Assembly (NCBI RefSeq): GCF_949628265.1
Contig: NC_088789.1
Span: 3,224,001 to 3,288,000, forward strand
DNA from: Cloeon dipterum
Lineage: Eukaryota > Arthropoda > Insecta > Ephemeroptera > Baetidae
Length of the DNA stretch: 64,000 nucleotides
Reading direction: 5' to 3'
Part shown: piece by piece, positions 24,833 through 34,698 of the stretch
How positions within the stretch are numbered: position 1 is the stretch's first letter
Layout: the number at the start of each line of letters is the position of its first letter
Translations under genes and position numbers: made by a program
The notes under the pieces: generated by a model
Seen by the model: the letters and a program-made list of their open reading frames with translations, nothing else
Database searches by the model: none
Told to the model about the DNA's origin: nothing

Positions 24833-27800
24833 CTAGGCAAATTTTTCCTTTGTGGCAATAAATTCTTCAACAGTTTTGATGTACTTCGGAAGAAAATTTT
24901 CATTCTTCCGCTCATAGGCAACCAAGCTGGGGATTTCCTGGAGCCTGGACATAATCGAAGATGAGATACATGGTTAAACTTAAATTGCACAACTTACTGA
25001 AGACTTCCCACAAAAGTCCAGGCTTTGACATCTGTGTCGACAATTTTGTCCCACTTAGAGACGTCGACAGACACCTCAACTGCGACAGCCAACTTTAGAC
25101 TGTAGCATCTGAAGTGGATCCTGATTGAAACGTCAGAATTTAAATATCGGTCATGAATATGTTGCAATAATATACCTTGTTCCCTGGTACGAGAGAACAT
25201 TCCTTTTGCTGGCTTTTTCCAGAGTGATCATCAAATGGGTAAACTTGACCAGCTTTGGATGCAAGTCTTTCAGCAGTTTTGGAATTTCATTTTTCGATTT
25301 GCACTCCTGGGTCAATTCCTCAGCATTTACTCGCTTCAAAAAGAGGTCATGCACAAACCGCTGCCATGGAAAAGCTGCAAAACAGAAGGGCTGATTGTAA
25401 TATTTAACTCAAATGGTTTGACAGAAAGAAAAACTCAACATGGCTCTACTATTTGCTAGTGTGAAAACAAGGGCAGGTGGCTATAAGAAGTGAGTAGCTG
25501 CAGAGGAAAAATCTTGCTCTTGCATGTCCACATTCTGCATTGAAAACTTTTAAGCAGGTGAAAGATCATTTGCCCTGCAAATGCTCACTTTTAGCCACCC
25601 ATCCAAAATCAGCAAAGCGCCATTGATAAATTTAATTTAGTTTAATCTCCTGATTATCTAATTAAATATATATTTACTTGTGTCAGTAGGAGCCAATGAG
25701 ATCTTTCTGACAACATCTGAACTATCCATGGCAAGTTCCATTTTCATAGTGTTGTTTAAGATTGAGAGTTCAATACCGCAAACATCATCTGACACAAATC
25801 GCCAACACCGCTCAACCCTGAAACAATTAATTCTCAACTAAGTTAAGAGTTGGTAATCAAAATCTTACTTTTTGCACATTTCTTTGAGTTTTGAGGCTAA
25901 CGGGGTGAGAGCAGCGTCTTGGTCTGCTGGTTGAACATCTACTTCCATGGCGTCATCCTGGACAGTAGCAGCGTCAGTTTGAGTTTGAGTTGCTTCCTTG
26001 GTTTCCATGCTGGCTTTTCTGTCACTGTGCCACTTCAAAATTGCGTCCATTTTCGCGTTAAGTTCAGCGAGCTTGGTGTTCGTCTTCTTTTCAGCAAGCA
26101 TTCTCTCAAATTCATCAAAGCTGGCCATGAGCAAGGGTGGCTTGCGCTGCATTTCAGGCCGGATGAAAGAAATGCTCAGCTTGGAAACGTCGAATTCGCT
26201 CCTTTTCGACACATCCATTTCGCTCCTTTTCATGAAACTACTTGCGTCATTCACCATCCTGCTCGTTGACGCATCAAAGTCAATCCTTCTGGAGCTGTCC
26301 AAGTTGCCACTAGACACGTTTGACTTGGTCCTTGAACAATCATTGAGCTTGCTTGTAGACATGTCAAGGCCCCTTGAGACGCAAATTTTCTTGACAGGCG
26401 AGTGATCACCAGGCTGTCGTCGCGACTTCTGCAATTCTTTCTTCATTTGACTCCCAGTCACATTTCTGTCACCCACACTGAAGGACCTTGCTTGCATTTT
26501 TTCAATCGACAATGCATTATAGCTGCGACAAATTGGAGATGACCGCAGAGTGTGCGAAGGACCCGCCTCTGATTTGCCGTTTGAGATTTGTTTTTCAGGA
26601 CTTGGCCTGGTGACCACCATCGCCTTGTTGGGGGAAATGATTAGTTCTTGATCATCAGACAGGGCAATGCGCCGACTTGGCACGGACTCGGGGGAGTCAC
26701 AGCTGCTCATGTAAGACCTTTTCAGCGACGCATAAGCCGCATGATTTGAGGTGGAGATTTGTGCTTTATCAAAAGCTGCAGGCGTGTTGCCTTCCGCAAT
26801 CGCCAACTCCCCAACCATTGCACTAGGGCCAAAATTTGTCAGTTGGCTGCCCGCCTTATTTGTACCTGTGCAATTTTCCGTACTCCGGAAAACAGAATCG
26901 CTCAACAGGGACTCATCTGGTACACTAATACTGGTACAATCCATTAAAGACGCCGCAAGCACTCTGGCGGAGGCATGCACATCAAAGGTTTTGTTCAGAA
27001 ACGATGCCCTTGACGTTTCGTCCATAACAATGCTGGTGTCAGGTGTCAACGGTTTGGCAAGTATATCTTCCGAAGACAAATCAGCATCCTGCTTAGTTTC
27101 AAATGTTGAAACTTTAACTTCAGGTATTGAGTTGAGGTTGTTTGGCAGATTTTCTTCTTCACTCTCCAAGGAAATGCTTCTGGTGACATTGTTGCTTGGA
27201 ATATTCAGTGTTGAATCTGAAACAGATTAGCAAAACGTACAATTAATTGTATATTATGTGACAAGGAATATTTTAACTTCAGTTTAGGCTTGGTTAAATT
27301 CGGCTTAGCTGGTCCCAACAGCCACCGCCATAAATCTCGACGCTGAGACCTCTAATTTTAATTATGTTAAACCCGAGCAAGAATATTACCCAGAATAATA
27401 GGACGAAAATAGAGCAGGATTTTTCTCACAGACTCTATTTGCAATATATTTTTCTTAGATTTCTGAAGGTCTCAAATATCTGATAGGCATGCACTACTTT
27501 ACTTTCGTTCTCTTCAGAGGTCAAAAAATTATGAATCACTATATATTTTACACCAAAAGAACATGACAGTGCAAAAATCCTGATATTTAGATGAAAGACA
27601 AAAGTTGGCACCTTCAGTTTAATTAAGTTCCAAAGTAAAGTGAACTGATGTACCAGTTCCACAGAAAAATCAAGCCTAAATAGCGTAAAAATGCTACCAA
27701 TTTAACTTACTGTTCTTCACAACAGCTGGATTCCAATTTCCAATCGAATCTTCAACACTGACGTCTACAGGATGACAGATTGTGTGGTCGTTGATTTTCG

Positions 27801-29381
27801 CGGGTTGCTTCTCTACATCAGGTTGCTCTTCATCAAAACTCATCTCCAAAGTATGGATCAGTGTTTTGTTGTTAGCGCTCTCACAAGCGGAATCATTGCT
27901 GGAAATTAAACTTTTTTTCGGTGCCATAGTAATGTCCATCTGTGAACTTGACGAGTTTCCGGGAGCCATGGTCATTTCCATTGATGTACTGGAGGCGTTG
28001 TTAACGTTTGTAATGTCCATTTGGACACCTGAATTGGACGCAAGGCACAAGCTCTTGCGACTTTTGGAGAAGCTGAACATGGCCTCCCCAGGCATGACAA
28101 GGTCTAAAGTGTCAGTGGAAGATTCAGAGCCATCCCCCTTCATTTCATTGGTGTGGTCAGAAAAATCAGAAATGCTTGGGTACGCAGCATTGTGGTCCTC
28201 TGTTTTTACTTCTCCATCGTCAACACGAGCTGAAATTGTTGAAATAAAAACAATTAAAAAATCTTAAGTGGAAAATTGGTTATAATGAACTTACGCAGTC
28301 TAGATACGGAAGTGATGTCCATGCAAATAGATTCGTGGGCCGTTTTATTCATCGCTCTGGCAGAAGCAGTCTGCTTGGCAGAGTTTAAAATATCCGAGAC
28401 ACCATCAGACTCGTCGGAGTCATCCACGTCTGCGAAATTCAGGTGTGTTTTGTTTAAGCCTGGTGAATTCAGGTAGCTTGCATCTTCAGTCAATGAGTGT
28501 CCGTCCATTGACATGTTGGTTGTACTCAAGATTGTTTTTTCCATCAAAGGTAATGAAGCGTGGATTAAATTCTCTTTATCCACTGCACACGGCGCATTAC
28601 GTTCAATGACGGTCACTGCAACCTGAGATGTCTGGGATTCTTGAGAGAAAGTGGGCATGCCTGTTGAAGTGAGCTCCATTTCATCTTCCTGGTCATCATG
28701 AGTGGCAAGTGGTGCTTGCATTTCGTGCTGGCTTTTTATTGGACCAGTCATTAAACTTTCAAAGCTTTTGGTTGATTGCAAATTCACAAGATCACTGTAA
28801 AAATATTAAAAATGTAAACAAGAAACGTACTTGTCAGTCACTTGTAACATACGATTGTGATTTGGCGTCCGAGAGCATCATTGGTTTCTCATATCTTTCG
28901 CCCCAGACTTCGTCTACATCATTGCAAAATTCCCTGAAACAGAAAAACATTGATTAATAAAATATATATACATATATTAAAGTAAGGGTGGCGAAAAGTG
29001 TAATCTTTCCGTATTATCTAATATGTACATACATCATAGTTATTAAAGAAAAACTGACGTAATTAGTTTTTATGTATGTATCTACATACGATTCATTTAA
29101 TTTTTTGTATAATGAATAATGCGAATAATGTACTTAAAAATTCTTACTGCACGTTATTTGTGGAAGAGAAGCTGACCCTCCTCTTGAATGCTGTTTTGGT
29201 GACAGTTGTTCGGTCTTCATCATAGCCCTCATTGTCCTCTAAATTTTGCAATGGTGCTCTGCTACCTTTCAGTATCTACGAAAAGAATAGGAATCAATGT
29301 GCCAGTTTATGCCACACTAAAATGATAAATAAATCATACCGAAGACCGCCTTGTCTTCCGCGGCGGAGAAAAATCCGACAT
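24833..29381 (-). CDS. KNL1: KNL1/Spc105R kinetochore scaffold
   Basis: Ten coding exons, high to low: 29381-29340, 29275-29148, 28933-28853, 28794-28295, 28229-27711, 27216-25869, 25817-25678, 25374-25176, 25120-24998, 24944-24833; about 1063 residues. KNL1 is the outer-kinetochore KMN subunit that recruits PP1 and the Bub1/Bub3 checkpoint proteins. The N-terminus has both PP1-docking motifs in family order: SSILKGSRAPLQNL (SILK at 14-17) and KRRVSF (RVSF at 47-50). M-[DE]-x-T (MELT-type) motifs follow near 123 (MELT), 242, 321, 334 and 348 (MDIT/MEMT), with weaker MDET and MDCT near 488 and 515. Residues about 706-772 hold a second degenerate repeat, 788-828 look like a coiled coil (FERMLAEKK), and about 875-1063 fit the C-terminal RWD region that binds Mis12. 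It is shorter than vertebrate KNL1, as insect orthologues often are. The middle is low-complexity and fast-evolving. Confidence 0.93.
26177..26371 (-). repeat. Degenerate repeat inside KNL1 (D-x-S-K/R units)
   Basis: Within KNL1 residues about 706-772, units such as GLDMSTSK, LDSSRR, FDASTSR, MDVSKR and FDVSK recur every 6-25 residues. The last two are adjacent near-copies (SEMDVSK, SEFDVSK). They resemble eroded MELT-type units without the threonine, or phosphorylation-site repeats. Function unknown. Confidence 0.6.
27270..27362 (-). mobile_element. GC-rich MITE family, partial copy D
   Basis: The right end reads AAATCTCGACGCTGAGACCTCTA; its reverse complement TAGAGGTCTCAGCG matches the family end. 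ATTTTAAC (27270-27277) and ATTTTAAT (27355-27362) could be a decayed 8-bp duplication around a 77-bp remnant. It lies in the KNL1 intron between 27216 and 27711. The left end is barely recognisable. Confidence 0.45.
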
Positions 29382-29582
29382 AATAATCCACTGATTTTAC
29401 GTTGCTTCTGAATTAATTCTTCTCGGTAAACAAGGGAAATTCATACAGAATTTCGTTGTGGAGGTGATTATATCTGCTAACCTAGTAAAATCGACGGGAG
29501 CGACTGCAGTCGAGACGAAAATTCTCAAGGCCGCAATACATAACAAACAGCCATTGCTGATTGAACGATTGAAGTTAAAAAA

Positions 29583-29590
29583 CCGCCAAA
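29583..29590 (-). promoter_or_regulatory. Possible E2F-like site upstream of KNL1
   Basis: The minus strand reads TTTGGCGG about 200 bases upstream of the KNL1 ATG, close to the E2F core (TTTSSCGC). A cell-cycle-regulated kinetochore gene could use it, but an 8-mer is weak evidence. Confidence 0.25.
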
Positions 29591-30319
29591 TTTAATGTTC
29601 CCGCAGAACGAACAACATTCATGAGCGCCATCTCTTGCATATCAACTAAGTTAGTCACCAGCCGTTCGTCAGCAGGAGCCAGGAGCACCAGGAGCCAGCT
29701 AGCTGGATAGACACTAGCTGCAAACTCCGCTCCGTAATCAACGAAGAAATCCCGAAAACATGAGAGGAAAACGAAAACACTACTCCTCTTTCATGACATT
29801 CCATTTATTCAAAGAGTTGTTGCTTTTGTAAAGAGTGCTATGGGAAAAATATTAAAAATTTATTTTTATTTTCCATAATTATTACGTAAAAATAAATAGT
29901 TTTATAATTTCCCCCTTAAAAATTAAAATTTATCAAAGTTACATACCTGTGGTCTATCTGTAAATAATGACAGCAGTTCTGGTTGTTTTTTTAGACTGAT
30001 AATACACCTTTTCCACTACTTGACAATGTTTCTATCTCAAGTTGTTCAAATTTGTTATGAAGACAGCGCTGCGTTGCGGCAGCAAAAGAATTAATACCAA
30101 AAATCAAGTAATACCGGTTACAAAATACAGAGAAGTGTGAATTTTTAAAATTCATTTCTTAATTCTTGTTGTTTCACATCTGTATATGATCTAAAAGAAA
30201 AATATTTACAAATGAATTATATTGAAACGGTGACTTATTAATTTTAACGGCAATATTATAGAATGAAAAAATACTTTTACACCGTTATTTTACATGTCTA
30301 AAAACCGGTTTAACCGGAA

Positions 30320-30609
30320 CTTTCTGTCAGCCGTAGTATCGAGTACACAGGAGTGGAGAGCCAAGAGGAGAGCGAACTGAACTAACAGAGAGAAACACAT
30401 CATCTGTTTTGGTTCGTGTGATGTGAGAGTCAAGAGTTGGCTGCAGTTTGACACGCATAATTTCCCATTCAGCCGGACACGCGTCTCATTCAGGTCGAGG
30501 CCTACTTTGAGTGACCCCTGCAGGTCAGCGGAGACAAGTGAATCCAGCCCTGGGCCAGGTCACCTGCGGCAGGTTGCAGGATCCAAGAGCGTTCCCCATC
30601 GCAAATAAT
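30320..30609 (+). other. Possible non-coding first exon (of Tpst?)
   Basis: A GC-richer stretch in AT-rich surroundings that ends in AATAATG followed by GTAAAG, an acceptable donor. It faces away from KNL1 and toward Tpst, whose first coding exon has an acceptor (GATTACAG) at 41225 and no obvious promoter nearby. If spliced to 41226 the terminal ATG would open a short upstream frame before the Tpst start. No transcript support is available. Confidence 0.3.
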
Positions 30610-32252
30610 GGTAAAGTGGTCAGCGTTGAAAATTTTTGTTTTGTTTGCATGCCGTCGTGAACACGTAGCATTTAATGGGTTTCCTCCTCATAACTTTTCC
30701 CTGTTTTATTTTAATATCTGCGGCCTTGTCCATATTATCACCTTTGAGGTTTCAAGTGCGTTTTTCTGTTTTTAACAGAGTTAAATTATTATAAACAAGA
30801 AATCGAAGGGTTGAATATTAATGAGTTAACCTGTTCTTTAAGGAATGAGAGAAGATAATGTATCTTCGGCTGATCAACTACATAAAACGTGAATATCTTT
30901 AAATTTAATATTTGTATAAATGTGATAGAGCGATGCGCGAAGCATCAAGACGTATGTTTTGTTAACTGTAAATTCGATGAGACTCCAGATCTTCCATCTG
31001 CGCATTGTGGGAATTCTAGGAAATGCGTCTCCTTTGAAAATATTCTTTCAGCCAACTGGGTAATTAGAAAAAATTGTCACGACTTGGCCGGTATGGTAGG
31101 GTTTGCTTGCACGCGTCTTTCGTACTTGGGCTTAACCTCGTTTGCATGCATACGAGCCATAACAATGCATCAGATAGGATGAGCAGCTCTCAGGCGAAAT
31201 TAAAACCCGCTCACAGCCAGCGCCGACTTCTAATTTTGACGCGTGGGTGTGTTCCTTATTACGGAAGGAAACTACCCTCGGCTAAAATTAACACCCCATT
31301 ATTAGCCCAGCTGTTCCTTGTCGGTCCAATTTATCGGATATGGAAATAAAGTGGCCCGAAAACCACTTCCAGAGGTGATTACGTATAATCGCTTTGATGG
31401 TCTCGTCTTACGTTAGTCGTCTTTCGTGAGCGCACGGCATTTTGAAAGCGACGCCAACTTTATTCTAACTACTAGTTGATGAAAATTCGTATTGGAAGAA
31501 TGAGGAACAGCACTCTTAGCTTTTCTAGCATTTCCATCTTGAAATCTAAAAATCAGTAAAAATAATTCAATTTTTTTTATTCTAGAGCAAAGAAAGCTAA
31601 ATATCACTCTGTTTCAAATTCCTGTTTTCCACTCATAAAGAAAAATTAGGCTTATAAGGATGTTAAACTCCTTGGTCCGTGGAAACATTAGAAGATGAAA
31701 AATTAAAATCATACAACCTCCTAACTGCTCAATTCACAGTAGTGTTCTTTCTTTCTTAGTACATATTTGGTGATGTAAATTAGGAAGGCAGCTAATCACA
31801 AAATGATAACCCGAAAGATCGATGACCTCAAGACTCAAGACGAACCGTCAAAGACAGGCCGGAAATTAAAATTTTAAACAAATTCGCTCCTTTGACGAGA
31901 TTTACTGGGTGAGTGGGTGAAGTTTCGCTTTTTTGGCATCGCGTGGCGCGTCGGAAAGTGCTTGAAGCACCGGCAACTCGGCTAAATGAACAAGATGTTG
32001 CTAATTGACAAGTAAAGACGAAGAACGTGACCTGAAAATAAAGCCATTATCAAGCTTCACTTTTTGTATGGCCAAGGAGCATATAATAATCTGTTGCGAA
32101 GTTTTAATTTGGTACACACGAGATGAAAATAAATCTCTTCTCGTGTGGTTTGAATTTCAAGCGCGGACGTCGAAATTTAACGGGGATATTTTATGAAGAC
32201 ATCAACAAATTTTGGTTGAGATTTTCATTGCGGTGATGGCAAAAATTTAACT

Positions 32253-32260
32253 GAATATGA
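32253..32260. repeat. Left target-site duplication GAATATGA
   Basis: Identical to 33670-33677 on the far side of the hAT-like element. Confidence 0.9.
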
Positions 32261-32315
32261 TAGAGCGTATCCCAAGACAGGAAACCGAAACTGGAAACCG
32301 GAATCCTGTCCTTTT

Positions 32316-32374
32316 CCGGTTTTTCACACGGAACCGGAAAGATTTTAACCGGAACAGGACCGGACAGGATTTTC
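32316..32374 (+). repeat. Subterminal 59-bp direct repeat, left copy
   Basis: Matches 33516-33574 at 57 of 59 positions, offset exactly 1,200 bp. The block includes the inverted arms TTCCGGTT and AACCGGAA around a short loop, so it could be a transposase-binding or hairpin site. Confidence 0.9.
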
Positions 32375-33515
32375 AATAAGCCAAAAGATTTTTCCGGTTT
32401 TTCCTTTTTAATAATAAAAATAGTTTTGTCCCGCAGCAATAAAGTGGGCTAAAAATGTATTAAATTTTAGTGTTGTCATTACTTCGTTTCGAGAAACTCA
32501 ACTTTAAAAATTAAAAAATCATTTAACATTTTTCGAAATTTTTGGGTTTGCACCTCCAAATCTTTGGTTCTAACCATCAGAATTGCAAAAAATACCCACC
32601 GTTCGACTCGTCTCGACCTCCACTAACCAGCAAAAGTATTTGGGGGTGCTTATCAACATCCCCTTTCAACCCCATTGCTATATTTTTGAATACAACAATT
32701 TTTAGCTTGCTTCCTCAGGGCTTAAAAGTATTTTAGTGTATCTTAAATTCTTTTCTTTCAAAACTTAAACAGAAAAATACTTTTAAAATAAATGTTAATT
32801 AATACAAAAATCCATGGCAGAGCACAAGAAATGTTTTTCTTTTTCGAGGGGGATGAAGTATTGCAACTTTGTGCTAGAGGGTAAGCACCTCTAAATCATT
32901 CAGCTTAAAGGGAGGTCGGGTCTAGTTCATTTTGTTTAGTTTTTGCGATTCTGATGGTTAAAAATGGAGATATGCAGTTACAAAAAAAAAATCGATTTTT
33001 GAAAAATTTCTACTTGCTCGTGTTTTTAAGTGAATATACTCGTGAATAAATATTCTATCTCTGTGAAATTTTTCGCCTCCAAAGTTCGGAATTGTCATGG
33101 GACTACTTTTGAACACATTTTCTAATTTTCAAAAGCAAATTCGAGAATACACTTGGATTTTTTTTTAATTATTTGAACCTTCCTTTTTGACAATTCCTAT
33201 TTTCAAAGTTTTTGGAACCATAATAAAAAAAATTAAAAAATTAACATCTTTTTGAATAAATTACGTGCTTAACCAAGACTCAAGCCAATAATTAATCTCT
33301 ATACAACGTTCAATTTTTTAAAAGCTAATTTATCTAATTCCTATTCGTTAAATAAATTGAAAAATATTGGAGAAAAGTACATCCACAAACTTTTATGTCC
33401 ATATAAAATATTCATATTTTGTCGAAACATCTGCAAAAAACTGTTTTTTGCAATACAGAGGTTTTTTTCCGGAAAAAACGATTTTTTTGCGAATCCCGAT
33501 CCCAAAAACCGGAAT

Positions 33516-33574
33516 CCGGTTTTTCACACGGAACCGGAATTATTTTAACCGGAACAGGACCGGACAGGATTTTC
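33516..33574 (+). repeat. Subterminal 59-bp direct repeat, right copy
   Basis: Same orientation as the left copy at 32316-32374. Further ACCGGAA words continue from here to the right end of the element. Confidence 0.9.
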
Positions 33575-33669
33575 TCCAAATAGTTAAAACAAGAACCGGA
33601 AACAACCGGAATAATTTTTTCCGGAACTGGAAAGACAGGATGGGAAAATCTGTTCTTGTATACGCTCTA

Positions 33670-33677
33670 GAATATGA
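33670..33677. repeat. Right target-site duplication GAATATGA
   Basis: Identical to 32253-32260. Confidence 0.9.
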
Positions 33678-34380
33678 GCCACTTCAATTTCAAAATCATT
33701 ATTTACAACAGACAGTAGAATACCTATTGCTCAGGGAAAGGCGAAGTTAAGATTGAATTAGCCAATTGCAATCTTCTTTCAGAATATAAGCATCAGCATA
33801 GCAATTCCATTCAACTCATTTATTGATTATCCGATCATTTCCGATAAATGAAAAGCTTAATTAAATTTGAAGTCGCAACAATTACTTGTTAAAAATTTCC
33901 TCCTTTAATCTTTCATTCCGACAATTTTCGGCTTCACCGGAAAACACAACTGGCTCCACCAAATTTTATGAACCTCTTCAAAATCCATCGTTGATAGTGA
34001 AATTAAAGCAATCTCCTGATATCTCACGTACATTTGACACAATCCATTGGTCTATAAATTATAATAAAAGGCATTTCAGTGACGTTTGCTTAATTGCTTG
34101 CGTCTAAATTGAATTTTATTGCAATCGTTATCTAAATGCCAATGATGGTAAATAATGCTGCTGATAATTAAAAAAGATGACGACAATAGTTACATTATGT
34201 TATTGAATGCCTTTCATAACTTGAACATTTATCAGAGTTAAAATATCAACTCTCGTGGTTGGTTTTTCCATAGTGAATTATACTATAACTAACTTCTTTC
34301 TAGTTGATTAAAAAGGAAATAAATGAGAATTCAAATGTATTTGGGGTTGCCAATAAGCCATATTTAACAGAACCACGGGC

Positions 34381-34698
34381 CAGGGTTGCATTTGCTTACC
34401 ACCCAGCAAGAAATGAATTTTTTCCATTTTCCCCTGCGAAAATCTAAAATTTGCGTTCGGAATTTGGTCAAATTTTCCTCTAATGTGCCTTTTTTTCTTT
34501 TAAATTGCTCCTTGCTGCCTCAATTTTTCCAAAAATTTTCCTCTAAAAATATTTAAAGTCGAGGTCATGAGCTAATAATTAGAAAATGATCGAAAACTTA
34601 GGTGCAAACATGACCTGCAAGAAACTGGTAAAAATTGAAAAAAAAACGGTTTTAACACTGCACTGCATTTTTTTAAATGCGGGTTTTTTGCAACCCTG
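34381..34698 (+). mobile_element. CAGGGTTGCA-ended MITE, copy 1
   Basis: Starts CAGGGTTGCATTTGCTTA and ends TTTTTTGCAACCCTG, forming inverted repeats with the core CAGGGTTGCA. The interior aligns with 43915-44222 along most of its length, including GGTGCAAACAT and CCTGCAAGAAACTG. The flanking 8-mers (CCACGGGC and ACGAACCT) do not match, so the insertion is old or the site has changed. No coding capacity. CAGGG ends are common in hAT MITEs. Confidence 0.75.

Larger units (their letters stand above)
32261..33669 (+). mobile_element. Non-autonomous hAT-like transposon, 1,409 bp
   Basis: The element has perfect 10-bp terminal inverted repeats, TAGAGCGTAT at 32261-32270 and ATACGCTCTA at 33660-33669, and is flanked by a perfect 8-bp duplication GAATATGA. 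The 8-bp duplication and TAGAG end are hAT traits (family knowledge). Both ends are packed with CCGGAA/TTCCGG words. A 59-bp block recurs in direct orientation at 32316-32374 and 33516-33574 with two differences. The central 1.1 kb is AT-rich and encodes no transposase, so it is a deletion derivative or a MITE-like passenger. The perfect duplication suggests recent insertion. Confidence 0.9.
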
